A stretch of 64,000 bases of DNA from CAZAZQ01 sp964489705 (lineage in GTDB: Bacteria; Zixibacteria; MSB-5A5; GN15; FEB-12): NCBI GenBank assembly GCA_964489705.1, contig CAZAZQ010000006.1, positions 1 to 64,000 of the forward strand, given 5' to 3'. Under the pieces are notes generated by a model. It made no database searches and was not told the origin of the DNA. It worked only from the letters and a program-made list of their open reading frames with translations. Shown here piece after piece: positions 25,501 through 34,051 of the stretch. The translations under genes and the position numbers were made by a program. Each line of letters starts with the position of its first letter. Positions within the stretch are counted from its first letter, which is position 1.

Positions 25501-26394
25501 TTACGATTCCTGTTGCGTTTGCTGCTCGGATGAAGACGGTTCGTTCTGCGTCGGTGCCGGCTCCGCGTGCGGTTGAGGCTTAGCCGGTTGGCGCAGGGAC
25601 TCAATAATTCCGTTCAACTTCATCAATTCCTCGCGGGCACGCTGAGCAAAATCATTCTCACGGGAAGCATACAGCACCGAGCGGGACACATTGATGACGG
25701 CAAGCTTGCGGAAATTGTCCGTCCCGGCAAGAGCAGCTTTTTCCAGGGAGCCTCCTTGCGCGCCCACTCCCGGAATCAACAACGGCATGTCGCCCGCAAT
25801 TTGCCGGATTTCCGCCAACTGCTCGGGCACCGTCGCGCCCACCACCAAACCGCAGTTATGGTCTTTATTCCAATAGAGGACTTTTTCCGCTACGATGCGA
25901 TACAGCGGCTTTCCCTCGAAGGTCAATTGTTGGAAGTCCCGCGCCCCGGGATTCGAGGTCAAACAGAGGACAAAAACGCCTTTGTCTTTGTATTCCAAAA
26001 AGGGACGCATGGAGTCATAGCCCATGTACGGGTTCAACGTCACCCAGTCCGCTTTCAGTTTGCCGAACAAAGCATCGGCGTAGTGGGCAGCGGTGTTGCC
26101 GATGTCGCCGCGTTTGCCGTCGAGAATAACCGGGATGTCATTGGGAATCCGCGCCACTATTTGCTTGAGGAGGGAGATACCTTCGGCGCCCAAGCTCTCG
26201 TAAAAAGCGAGGTTCGGCTTATAAGCACAGACCTTGTCCGAAGTCGCCTCGATAATCTGGACGGCAAAGTCAAACATGCCTTTGGTTGTTTTCGTATAAT
26301 CGGGAGGCATTCGTTTGACATCGAGATCGAGCCCCAAGCAAATGATAGAATTGTTCTTCTGCTGTATTTTCTGCAAATCTTTTACCGCACTCAT
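25501..26394 (-). CDS. pyrF: orotidine 5'-phosphate decarboxylase (type 2)
   Basis: A 297-residue TIM-barrel enzyme that makes UMP. Motifs: CLGLDLDVKRMP, AYKPNLAFYES, the catalytic stretch VILDGKRGDIGNTAAHYA (Lys/Asp charge network) with VTLNPYMGYDSM, and LTSNPGA. Length and the DGKRGDIG motif place it in the long (type 2) group. The last 30 residues are a low-complexity Pro/Gln/Glu tail (PAKPQPHAEPAPTQNEP...) not needed for the fold. It overlaps pyrD by four bases and ends the pyrK-pyrD-pyrF operon. Confidence 0.93.
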   Translation of the reverse strand: MSAVKDLQKIQQKNNSIICLGLDLDVKRMPPDYTKTTKGMFDFAVQIIEATSDKVCAYKPNLAFYESLGAEGISLLKQIVARIPNDIPVILDGKRGDIGNTAAHYADALFGKLKADWVTLNPYMGYDSMRPFLEYKDKGVFVLCLTSNPGARDFQQLTFEGKPLYRIVAEKVLYWNKDHNCGLVVGATVPEQLAEIRQIAGDMPLLIPGVGAQGGSLEKAALAGTDNFRKLAVINVSRSVLYASRENDFAQRAREELMKLNGIIESLRQPAKPQPHAEPAPTQNEPSSSEQQTQQES

Positions 26395-27311
26395 TGGTAC
26401 TTCCTCACTTTACCTACCAGCTCATCAACGGAAGCGATGCCTTTTCTTTTCAAGTATGCTTTCAGCTCCCGCACCATTTTCACCGGACCTTCCGGATCGA
26501 CAAACAGCGCCGTCCCGACCTGCACCGCACTCGCCCCGCACAGAAGAAATTCCACAACGTCCTCATAGGAACGAATGCCGCCGATGCCGATAATCGGTAA
26601 CCGGCATCCCGAATGGACGGCGTCTACCTTTGCCAGCGCAATCGGTTTGATGGCAGGCCCGCTAAGCCCCCCCTTGTTGTTGGTCAAACGCGGCTGCCAC
26701 GTTTCGATATCCACCGCCATACCGACCACCGTGTTAATCAGCGAGAGCACATCCGCTCCGCCGTTTTCCGCGGCGCGAGCAATTTCGACAATGTCCGTCA
26801 CATTGGGAGACAGCTTGGCGATCACCGGACGGGAAAAGACTTTTTTTACCGCCGCGACGGTTTTCTCCGTCGCCTCGGGACGAGAACCGAATTCCATTCC
26901 TCCGGCATCGACATTAGGACAACTGATGTTCACTTCGAGCATATCCACCCGGGGACAATCGTTCAAACGCGCGCTGACTTCAATATATTCTTGAAGGGTC
27001 GAACCGGCAACGTTGACAATCACTTTCGTTTTCTGTTTCTCCAAAAAAGGAATCTTTTCCGCTATAAAGCGGTCAATGCCGACGTTTGCCAAGCCGATGG
27101 CGTTCAACATGCCGCTTGCCGTCTCGGCGGTACGCGGCGGCGGGTGCCCTAACCGCGGTTTCAAGGTCACAGATTTCGTCACCAGCGCCCCCAGTTTGGA
27201 AAGCGGAAATACCCGCGATAATTCCTCCCCGTAGCCGCTACAACCAGATGCCGTCATTATCGGGTTGGCGAAGGTCACACCGGCGAGAGTCACTGTCACA
27301 TCGGGAGTCAT
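26391..27311 (-). CDS. pyrD: dihydroorotate dehydrogenase, class 1B catalytic subunit
   Basis: A 306-residue FMN enzyme oxidising dihydroorotate to orotate. It shows PIMTASGCSGYGEE, GLANVGIDRF, EVNISCPNVDAGG (class 1 active-site region with Cys nearby), VIAKLSPNVTDI, INTVVGMAVD, GGLSGPAIKPIAL and IGIGGIRSYEDVVEFLL with CGASAVQVGT. Class 1B works as a complex with PyrK, whose gene overlaps it upstream by four bases; pyrF overlaps downstream. Confidence 0.94.
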   Translation of the reverse strand: MTPDVTVTLAGVTFANPIMTASGCSGYGEELSRVFPLSKLGALVTKSVTLKPRLGHPPPRTAETASGMLNAIGLANVGIDRFIAEKIPFLEKQKTKVIVNVAGSTLQEYIEVSARLNDCPRVDMLEVNISCPNVDAGGMEFGSRPEATEKTVAAVKKVFSRPVIAKLSPNVTDIVEIARAAENGGADVLSLINTVVGMAVDIETWQPRLTNNKGGLSGPAIKPIALAKVDAVHSGCRLPIIGIGGIRSYEDVVEFLLCGASAVQVGTALFVDPEGPVKMVRELKAYLKRKGIASVDELVGKVRKYQ

Positions 27312-28102
27312 AATCTCACCTCGCCGATATTAAAAACCGGTCCCTCGACACACACACGAGCGTTGCCGCCTCCGGTGAGAGGAACCACACAGCCCAAACA
27401 TAATCCCATCCCGCACGGCATCGGCGCCTCAAGAGAAAGCTGCCCGTCGAGCCGGTAACGCCTGCCCAGCTCATCGACGGCTTTTAACATTCCCGGCGGT
27501 CCGCAGGCATAGAGCTTCAACGAAGAATCTTCCTCCCACCGCCGGATATACTCCTCGACCGCCGTGGTAACCAACCCCGCTTCGCCGAGGGAACCGTCCT
27601 CCGTCACCGGTTGAAAGCGGACACCGAGCTTTTTGATGCGGCTCCGCTCAAGGATATCGGTTGCCGTCTTGCCGCCGTAGAACAGCACGATGCGCTTCGG
27701 AGAATGTCCCCGTGCCATCATGGTGCTCATAAAAAAATACAAGGGCGGAAAGCCGATTCCTCCCGCCACGACAAGAGCCGTCGTCTTTTTCGAAGGCAAC
27801 AAAAAAGGATTCCCCAGCGGACCCATGACATTCAGCCGCGCTCCTTTGGAAAGACGGGACAATTGGGAGGTTCCCCTGCCGACGACCTTGAGGATAATCT
27901 CTATCTCATGCTCAGACGGAACCGAAGCGACGGAAAACGCTCGGCGAAAAAAGACTTCCGCCTCGGGAAGTTTGAGGTGGATGAATTGCCCCGGTTTGAA
28001 AGCCGCTGCTTTGGAAAACGGTCCCAGGGTCAAGGAGAAGTACCCGTTCGAAAGATTTCGTTTTTGTATTATAAACGTGTCTTCACACGACAGTCGTCTC
28101 AT
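27308..28102 (-). CDS. pyrK: dihydroorotate dehydrogenase electron transfer subunit PyrK
   Basis: A 264-residue ferredoxin-reductase-type flavoprotein passing electrons from PyrD to NAD. The FAD-binding motif RRAFSVAS, NAD domain start VVAGGIGFPPLYF, the CGPPGMLKAV segment, and the C-terminal 2Fe-2S ligands in CGMGLCLGC followed by a last Cys in ARVCVEGP are seen. It overlaps both the lipoprotein gene upstream and pyrD downstream by ATGA-type junctions. Confidence 0.92.
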   Translation of the reverse strand: MRRLSCEDTFIIQKRNLSNGYFSLTLGPFSKAAAFKPGQFIHLKLPEAEVFFRRAFSVASVPSEHEIEIILKVVGRGTSQLSRLSKGARLNVMGPLGNPFLLPSKKTTALVVAGGIGFPPLYFFMSTMMARGHSPKRIVLFYGGKTATDILERSRIKKLGVRFQPVTEDGSLGEAGLVTTAVEEYIRRWEEDSSLKLYACGPPGMLKAVDELGRRYRLDGQLSLEAPMPCGMGLCLGCVVPLTGGGNARVCVEGPVFNIGEVRL

Positions 28103-30210
28103 CGTAAATGACTCGGCAAAGTTACCCTAAATTTGTACACAAACCACACTCCCTGGACTTCCGGACTCAACTGGCTGACATCAAAGGTAGTCGAAAGCAG
28201 AGTCAATTCCGCTCGTCGATCGATTTCTTCGATGCCGGAGCTGATTTTCAGCACATGATCGATAACTTCACCGGTAAAATCAAGTAAGATTTGAAAAATC
28301 ACATCCCCCTGCCACGCCTCAGCGTACGCTTCCGTCGGATACTCGAACTCTTCCCGCACTTCGATCGGCTTGACGTAGTACGGCAAATCGTAGGCTTGCT
28401 CACCGTTCGGAGCAATGTAAAGCGCTTTGTAGGGATCGACATACGTGGAGGTATCTTCCTCGTTGCCCTCGGTGGAGGCAACCATTTCCCCGGGGCTTAC
28501 CGCCGTGGTATCTTCCTGCTCTTCTATGGTTCTCCTTTTCGGCGGGGTATAGTGAGTGCGCTTTCCCGCTTCGGTCGCCCAGATGGTCCCCGGGAAGGAA
28601 TCGGCAAATTCTTTATATGCGAAAACGAGTGACGAATCGCCGGGACTTTCGAAGGTATCCTGCAACCAAATCAAAGCAAAGCGCGCCTGCAGGTAATATT
28701 TCGAGTCGGGGAAATTATCCACGATGTATTGGTAATATGCTTTGGCGGAATCGATATTGTTTTCGTCGACCCAAAAGTCTTCCGCTTTCTCGAGATAGAG
28801 CTTCGCATACCCGGTATCCGCATCCGTGCCGCGCAACCCGAGAAGCTCCAGCGCTTCCGGGATAAAATCGGAGTGAGGATACTTCACCAGCACTTCCCGC
28901 AATAGGGAATCGGCTTTGGCGGTATCTCCCTCGTATTCCCGAATCATTTGCGAAAGAGCTATCATTCCCTTGGGAGCGTCATAAGCGGTGGGAAAAGAAT
29001 CCACCAGGTATTGCATTTCAACAATCGCCGAATCCGGCTTGTTGAGTTTGAACCAGTACAATTCCGCCAACTGGTACTGGGTGTACCCGGCGTCGTCAAT
29101 CATCTCCTGGGTAGTGGTGGAATCAATCTCCACCGTTCGAGCCAAAGTCACCAGCTTCCCGATGTCCGAAGAATGCTGCAGGGCGTCTTTGCCGATTTCG
29201 GAAGTCCGGCTGAGTTCGACGACTTTGTCATAGTATTCTTTCGCTTTTTGCAAATCGTCATAGTCATACTGGTATATCAGCGCCAAGTTGTAATACGCCT
29301 CCGCCGCCACGTGTCGGTTCTTTATCTCGGTGGCAACTTCCTGATAAATCGCCTCCGCTTGGTCAAGGTCGTCTTCGTACTCGTATCCCTCCGCCAGCTT
29401 CAACTTCAACACGCCGAGGGAATCAAAGTACATCTCATCGTCGATAAGGGTGTGCAAGTAATCCAAGCCGTCTCGGATTCGCTGCATCCGGTAAGAGCAA
29501 ATAGCCGCTTGGTAGAGGGCATGGTATTTTTCCGAGGCATCGGGGTCCATCCCGAGAATCTGGAGATAGGCTCCCAAAGCATCCTTGAAGCGGAACATCT
29601 CAAAGTAACTATCCGCAATATAGCGCTGGGCAATTTTTTTCTCCTGGTCGTTGCCCAGTGAATCCCGAACGGAACGAAAATACCGCTCCGCTTCCTGATA
29701 GCGCTTATCCTCAAAGTGATACGTTCCCAACGCCATTGCCGCCTCGGTCTTATATTCCCGGTTGACCTTGTCGCTATGGAAAAGCTCCGAGAAAATCTCC
29801 ATGGCGTCATCGACTTCGTTTTGCGCCAGTTTGGCTTTGGCAAGATACAGCTTGGCATCCAGGGCATATTTCGAATCGGGATAGTTGGCGAGAATCTCCC
29901 GGCAACGCCGTTCCGACTTGACATACTGTTTGGTGTAATAGTACGAAACCGCCAAGACGTAGACCGCGTCGTCGTACCATTTCGAGTTGGGGTAATTTTC
30001 GACGACTTTCAGCGATTTCTCGATTGCTTTCTTATACTCGGTGGTGTTGATATGCGGGCGCCCGTATTTGCTCTCCTTGCGAGTCTTCTCCGCTTTGTTG
30101 AAGGCTTGACGGGCATTGAAAAAGGTATTGTAATAAACACACCCCGCCGCAATACTCATCAAGAGCACAAGCAAAAGCACCGGCGGAAAATGTCGTCGGT
30201 ATCGTTTCAT
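28099..30210 (-). CDS. TPR-repeat outer-membrane lipoprotein with TonB-like C-terminal domain
   Basis: A 703-residue protein. The start chosen is ATG at 30210 (MKRYRRHFPP) with GAGG upstream; a start seven codons earlier exists. A lipoprotein signal ends in LLMSIAAGC (Cys about residue 24). The bulk is tetratricopeptide repeats like those of BamD/YbgF (VVENYPNSKWYDDAVYVLA, ANYPDSKYALDAKLYLAKA, VDNFPDSKYYLQARFALIW). The last 90 residues (EYPTEAYAEAWQGDVIFQ, LDFTGEVIDHVL, FVYKFRVTL) look like a TonB/energy-transducer C-terminal fold. It probably acts in the periplasm on the outer membrane. It overlaps pyrK by four bases, an odd partner for pyrimidine genes. Confidence 0.8.
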   Translation of the reverse strand: MKRYRRHFPPVLLLVLLMSIAAGCVYYNTFFNARQAFNKAEKTRKESKYGRPHINTTEYKKAIEKSLKVVENYPNSKWYDDAVYVLAVSYYYTKQYVKSERRCREILANYPDSKYALDAKLYLAKAKLAQNEVDDAMEIFSELFHSDKVNREYKTEAAMALGTYHFEDKRYQEAERYFRSVRDSLGNDQEKKIAQRYIADSYFEMFRFKDALGAYLQILGMDPDASEKYHALYQAAICSYRMQRIRDGLDYLHTLIDDEMYFDSLGVLKLKLAEGYEYEDDLDQAEAIYQEVATEIKNRHVAAEAYYNLALIYQYDYDDLQKAKEYYDKVVELSRTSEIGKDALQHSSDIGKLVTLARTVEIDSTTTQEMIDDAGYTQYQLAELYWFKLNKPDSAIVEMQYLVDSFPTAYDAPKGMIALSQMIREYEGDTAKADSLLREVLVKYPHSDFIPEALELLGLRGTDADTGYAKLYLEKAEDFWVDENNIDSAKAYYQYIVDNFPDSKYYLQARFALIWLQDTFESPGDSSLVFAYKEFADSFPGTIWATEAGKRTHYTPPKRRTIEEQEDTTAVSPGEMVASTEGNEEDTSTYVDPYKALYIAPNGEQAYDLPYYVKPIEVREEFEYPTEAYAEAWQGDVIFQILLDFTGEVIDHVLKISSGIEEIDRRAELTLLSTTFDVSQLSPEVQGVWFVYKFRVTLPSHLR

Positions 30211-30275
30211 CTGAACGCCTCGAAACCTCATCTCTGCTTTCTTATACCCGTAAATCGGAAAAGCTCTTCGCTCTC

Positions 30276-31019
30276 TTACCGGTCGGCACCATTTTGTTTG
30301 AGCTTTTCCATCAATTGTGGCAGAAATTCGCCGGATTTGGCACGAACAGTATAATCGGCAATATCGCTCAAAGGAGTCTCTTCGGGATTTATCTCGACCA
30401 GAACCGCTCCGTACCGCTTCGCCGTAAACGGAAGACTCGCCGCCGGATGCACAATAGCGGAGGTCCCAATGGAAAAGAACAGCTCGGCTCTTTCCGACAC
30501 CTCGAAGGCTTTGTTGATTATGTGAGGGTCGAGCATCTCACCGAACCAGACCACGTCGGGGCGGATTTTGCCGCCGCATTTCGGGCAGGTGGGGATATTG
30601 TCAGGGTCGATGTCTATCTCTTCTTCGAAACGGTAATTGCACTCCACGCATTTGTTGCGGTAGATATTGCCGTGCAACTCGAGGATATTCTCGGAGCCTG
30701 CCGCGCGATGCAAACCGTCGACGTTCTGCGTTACCAACGTGAACGAATCGAACCACTGTTCCATCTCCCGGAGGGCGTAGTGTCCCGGGTTGGGACTGAC
30801 CTCGCCGATGACCTGCCGTCGCCAATTGTACCATTCCCACACCAACTTCGGGTTGGACAAAAACGCCGACATTGTCGCCAGCTCTTCCGGCTTGAATTTG
30901 TTCCACAAACCGTCATCCCCACGAAAGGTCGGGACGCCGGATTCCGCCGAAATTCCCGCGCCGGTCAGCACGACACACGAACGGCTCTTTTTCATTACGG
31001 CAACAATTTCATCAATCAT
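30276..31019 (-). CDS. cobB: Sir2-family NAD-dependent protein deacylase (class III type)
   Basis: A 247-residue sirtuin with start ATG at 31017-31019 (MIDEIVAVMKKS); TTG/GTG starts nine codons upstream are possible. Motifs: VVLTGAGISAESGVPTFRG, TQNVDGLHRAAGS, catalytic His in LELHGNIYRNKC, and a zinc site with two CxxC pairs (CVEC, CPKC). Residues Y64-NW-R67 match the Tyr/Arg pair that lets class III sirtuins such as SIRT5 and CobB accept succinyl- or malonyl-lysine. It lies downstream of a GNAT acyltransferase on the same strand, about 66 bases away. Confidence 0.92.
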   Translation of the reverse strand: MIDEIVAVMKKSRSCVVLTGAGISAESGVPTFRGDDGLWNKFKPEELATMSAFLSNPKLVWEWYNWRRQVIGEVSPNPGHYALREMEQWFDSFTLVTQNVDGLHRAAGSENILELHGNIYRNKCVECNYRFEEEIDIDPDNIPTCPKCGGKIRPDVVWFGEMLDPHIINKAFEVSERAELFFSIGTSAIVHPAASLPFTAKRYGAVLVEINPEETPLSDIADYTVRAKSGEFLPQLMEKLKQNGADR

Positions 31020-31085
31020 ACTACGAAGATACGAAACTCCCACCAAAAAACAACCGCTGCTCCTGTTTCTTTTTGTAGATTAGCT

Positions 31086-31646
31086 TTACCATTCCAACTC
31101 GTATAGCAAAAGCGAATAGAGGTAGCCGTCGTAAAACTCGCCGTCGTAAAAGAAGTGGTTGCGTAATACCCCGTCGCGTGAAAAACGAAGCTTTTCCAGC
31201 AAGGCGATAGCCGCCTCGTTTGACTCTACGGTGTGGAGGTATACCTTGTTCAAACCGCGATACCGGAACAAATAGCGCGTCAGCACCTGCAACGCTTCTT
31301 TTCCCAGCCCTTTTCGGCGTTCGTCGGGGTCAATAAGTATCTCAATTTCGGCGGAACGGTTCAGCGGATTGAAGTTGAAAAAACCGACCATCCCTACCAA
31401 CATCTTGTCTTCCTTTCTGACCACGGCAAACTTCTGCCAGGCTGGGGATTTTTCTCGGTTTTTGAACGCTTCGACCGCTTCCGACGGAGTGCGAAACGAG
31501 GGTGGTTCGCAGCTCAACAGCTCCGGATCGCTCTGCAACATCCACAATTCAATGTCGGCGACATCCTGCGGCGTGAGCGGACGTAGATAAATTTTCTCCC
31601 CCACCAACGAGGGCAAGGTCGCATACACCTCTTTTTCGCCTTTCAT
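31086..31646 (-). CDS. GNAT N-acetyltransferase, RimJ/RimL type
   Basis: A 186-residue acetyltransferase. It has IYLRPLTPQDVADIELWM at the start, then MVGMVGFFNFNPLNRSAEIEILI and the acetyl-CoA loop DPDERRKGLGKEALQVLTRY (R/Q-x-x-G-x-G/A), and ends with NEAAIALLEKLRFSRDGVLRNHFFYDG, typical of the RimL branch that acetylates ribosomal N-termini or small molecules. The substrate is not predictable. It sits directly upstream of the sirtuin gene and probably forms a two-gene operon with it. Confidence 0.85.
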   Translation of the reverse strand: MKGEKEVYATLPSLVGEKIYLRPLTPQDVADIELWMLQSDPELLSCEPPSFRTPSEAVEAFKNREKSPAWQKFAVVRKEDKMLVGMVGFFNFNPLNRSAEIEILIDPDERRKGLGKEALQVLTRYLFRYRGLNKVYLHTVESNEAAIALLEKLRFSRDGVLRNHFFYDGEFYDGYLYSLLLYELEW

Positions 31647-31806
31647 ACTCTCTTTCCTTCCCTATCTCTTTCCGGTTCAAAAGACACATCGTTTCAAAGC
31701 TATTTCTGGTTAAAGATGAAAATCTCCGGCTGACAAAAAAAGATTTAATTCAGTGAATCTTAGCTATTATGTTACCAAAGTAAACTCATTTGATAGGATA
31801 TAAGCA

Positions 31807-33021
31807 ATGAAACCACTATCCATACTTTTACTCACAGCTATTTTCATAGCGGCAAGCACCCTGGGAGTGGAGGATACTGCTTCTCACCTCGAAAGAAGCA
31901 CATTTGCCGAAGAAAACACCAGAGTGACCCGTTTCATTGTCACCGGCGATACCCGGGGCAGTGTCAACGGCATCAACGTCGCAATCCTGACCGAAATGGT
32001 CGATGCTATCCTTAACGAGGATGTCGACTTCGTCTTGGTACCGGGCGATTTGGTAAACGGTTCTTCCGACCCTGCCGTTTTGAAATCCCAGCTCCTAGCC
32101 TGGCGTAACGTTATGCAGCCGCTCTACGATGCCGGAATCGGCGTCTATCCCTGCCGGGGAAATCATGACGCGTATGATAAGTCGGTGTGGGATGAAATCT
32201 TCTCGGGGCTTTATACTCTGCCGGCAAACGGTCCCGCGGGCGAAGAAAACGTTACGTATGCCTTTACGTACAACAACATTCTTTTTGTCGCTCTTGATCA
32301 ATACATCCAATCCCACCGCATCAATCAAGTCTGGCTGAACCAACAGCTCGCCGCTCATCCCTACCCGCACCTTTTCGTCTTCGGTCATGAGCCCGCATTC
32401 AAAGTCCGCCACACATCATACTTGGGGCTGTACCCGGTCCAGCGGAATAACTTCTGGAACAGCCTGAGTGCTCACGGCGGCAAGACGTACTTTTGTGGCC
32501 ATGACCATTTTTACGACCATGCTCGCCTGGATGACGGTGATGGAGACACGACCAACGACCTCCATCAACTCATCGTCGGCACCGCCGGTGCTCCGTTAGC
32601 AGGTGACGGAGCGTACGACGGCAATAATGGAACGTGGACGCCCCTGCGGGTGCATCACGAAGCCAACTACGGGTACCTCTTGGTTGAAGTTTCGGGCTTG
32701 GAAGTGACGATGACATGGAAGCATCGCGTGGCGCCGAACACGTTCGTGGACGGAGGGGACACGTGGAGTTACACGGCGGAATACACTCCCTGTTGTGTTG
32801 ACATTCGCGGAAATGTCGACGGCGATCCTGCCGAGAAAGTTGATACTTCCGACCTCAACTTTATGGCGGCTTACCTGTTTCTCTCCGGCTCGATTCCTCC
32901 CTGCCCGGAAGAAGCCGACGTCAATGGCGACGGAAGTATAAACGTATCGGACATAGCATCTTTGGTCGGCTTTCTGTACCACGGTGACGAGCCGCCGGTA
33001 GCGTGCGACAAAAAGAAGTAA
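31807..33021 (+). CDS. secreted metallophosphoesterase with C-terminal dockerin-like domain
   Basis: A 404-residue protein with a signal peptide (MKPLSILLLTAIFIAASTLG). The calcineurin-like phosphoesterase core shows GDTRG (about 47-51), LVPGDLVNG (78-86), CRGNHDAYD (116-124), VFGHEP and FCGHDHFYDH, the metal-ligand set of purple-acid-phosphatase-like enzymes. The last 75 residues (RGNVDGDPAEKVDTSDLNF, then ADVNGDGSINVSDIASL) are two calcium-loop repeats of a type I dockerin-like module of the kind found at the C-terminus of many exported proteins in Zixibacteria-like genomes. The substrate is unknown. It stands alone; the nearest upstream gene is divergent. Confidence 0.85.
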   Translation: MKPLSILLLTAIFIAASTLGVEDTASHLERSTFAEENTRVTRFIVTGDTRGSVNGINVAILTEMVDAILNEDVDFVLVPGDLVNGSSDPAVLKSQLLAWRNVMQPLYDAGIGVYPCRGNHDAYDKSVWDEIFSGLYTLPANGPAGEENVTYAFTYNNILFVALDQYIQSHRINQVWLNQQLAAHPYPHLFVFGHEPAFKVRHTSYLGLYPVQRNNFWNSLSAHGGKTYFCGHDHFYDHARLDDGDGDTTNDLHQLIVGTAGAPLAGDGAYDGNNGTWTPLRVHHEANYGYLLVEVSGLEVTMTWKHRVAPNTFVDGGDTWSYTAEYTPCCVDIRGNVDGDPAEKVDTSDLNFMAAYLFLSGSIPPCPEEADVNGDGSINVSDIASLVGFLYHGDEPPVACDKKK

Positions 33022-33368
33022 CCGGCTCTACCGAAGAAAAATAGAGGGAATTTCGCCATCTGTCGGCAACTTCTTCTAACGGAAGAGAACCTCTCTTAGC
33101 AGCTTGCTGTCCTGAGAGATTGGGTGGGGCTTGTAATTCTACAAAGGGAAAAATCAATTGCAAAAACGCAAGACATAAAAATTGCTTCATTGCAAGATTG
33201 CAATTTCTTCTGTCAAAAAAACTTAAAATCACTCGTCGAACGACCAGCTTGTGGAAGCATATCGCCTTGTAAATCATTACGTTAGAAAAAGGTTGCAACT
33301 AAAAAATCAATTCCGGCATCCTGTTTGCTTTTCCTTTGGTCAAAACAAAGAAAGCGAAAGGAGAAATC
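33022..33368. other. intergenic region with AT-rich sequence and hairpins
   Basis: About 350 bases with no gene. A hairpin with outer stem CTCTC (33091-33095)/GAGAG (33114-33118) and inner stem CAGC-TT-GCTG is present, and AAATTGC (33179-33185) pairs with GCAATTT (33200-33206). No convincing promoter hexamers were found, though transcription of the DUF2173 gene must start here. Confidence 0.5.
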
Positions 33369-33722
33369 ATGATAGGTCTTGACAGATTGATGGAAATCAA
33401 AGGGGTCGTCGGCGCCGGTCAATTTACCAGCGACGGGAAAGTCATTCGTACCGTCGGGGAGTTACCGGAGGATATGATGCAAGCCGCCCACTTGTGTATG
33501 CGTCAAAACCAGCGTTCGGAAGAACTCCTGCAAGTCCTTGATTCATCGTCCCCCCGCAAGTGGTTGCCGCTCATGGGCTGGGCGGTGTGGGGCGGCGATT
33601 ATGCCGTCGTCGTTGTCGGAAATACCCGGGTTTTCGTGGAGATAAAGTATGCGGATTTCAACCAGCTTTTGGTTGATCTCATCGGTTCGGAAGCTACGGG
33701 ACCAAAACCCATGAACTATTAA
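33369..33722 (+). CDS. DUF2173 (roadblock/LC7-like) small protein
   Basis: A 117-residue protein starting at ATG 33369 behind AAAGGAGAA. It begins MIGLDRLMEIKGVVGAGQFTSDGKVI and ends VFVEIKYADFNQLLVDLIG, matching my recollection of DUF2173, a roadblock/LC7-related family (COG4831). Roadblock proteins are small scaffolds, often linked to small GTPases or motility; the role of this subfamily is unknown. It is followed after 36 bases by a 62-residue Cys protein with a strong ribosome site, then a terminator, so the two form a small operon. Confidence 0.75.
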   Translation: MIGLDRLMEIKGVVGAGQFTSDGKVIRTVGELPEDMMQAAHLCMRQNQRSEELLQVLDSSSPRKWLPLMGWAVWGGDYAVVVVGNTRVFVEIKYADFNQLLVDLIGSEATGPKPMNY

Positions 33723-33758
33723 CATGAACATAAATTCATAACAAATTGGAGGTTCGGT

Positions 33759-33947
33759 ATGTCTGAACAAAACCAAAAGAAAACCATCGGCGAAGGGATT
33801 GTCCATCCCAGCGCCCGCCCCATGAAGGTGTATGTCGACGAAAACGGGGTGATGTATCTTTGCGATAAAGATATTGATCCGACCAAGCCGTTGAAAGACC
33901 AAGCGTGTTGGACCTGTGACCAAGTTCTCTTCACGCGTGGCAGTTGA
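33759..33947 (+). CDS. small cysteine-containing protein of unknown function
   Basis: A 62-residue protein preceded by GGAGG (33748-33752). I do not recognise it. It has three cysteines in two clusters (MYLCDKDID and QACWTCDQV), which could bind a metal, and a repeated-looking VYVDENGVMYL strand pattern. It is co-transcribed with the DUF2173 gene and followed by a terminator at 34004-34042. The good ribosome site and tight spacing support it as real. Confidence 0.7.
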   Translation: MSEQNQKKTIGEGIVHPSARPMKVYVDENGVMYLCDKDIDPTKPLKDQACWTCDQVLFTRGS

Positions 33948-34003
33948 GGTGAGTCTCAACAACTATTGATTGCTTCCTCCTCATGTAGCAATCAACATTC
34001 TGG

Positions 34004-34042
34004 CAGTCGCTCCGGGAACTTTTTGCCGGGGCGGCTGTTTTT
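34004..34042 (+). terminator. Rho-independent terminator of the DUF2173 operon
   Basis: A 12-bp stem (34004-34015, CAGTCGCTCCGG, with 34026-34037, CCGGGGCGGCTG; two G-T pairs) and a 10-nt loop, followed by TTTTT. Confidence 0.9.
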
Positions 34043-34051
34043 GTTGATATT

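Noticed and set aside
25567..26568. 333-codon plus-strand open frame
   Set aside because: Antisense to pyrF and pyrD, which have clear motifs; no independent support.
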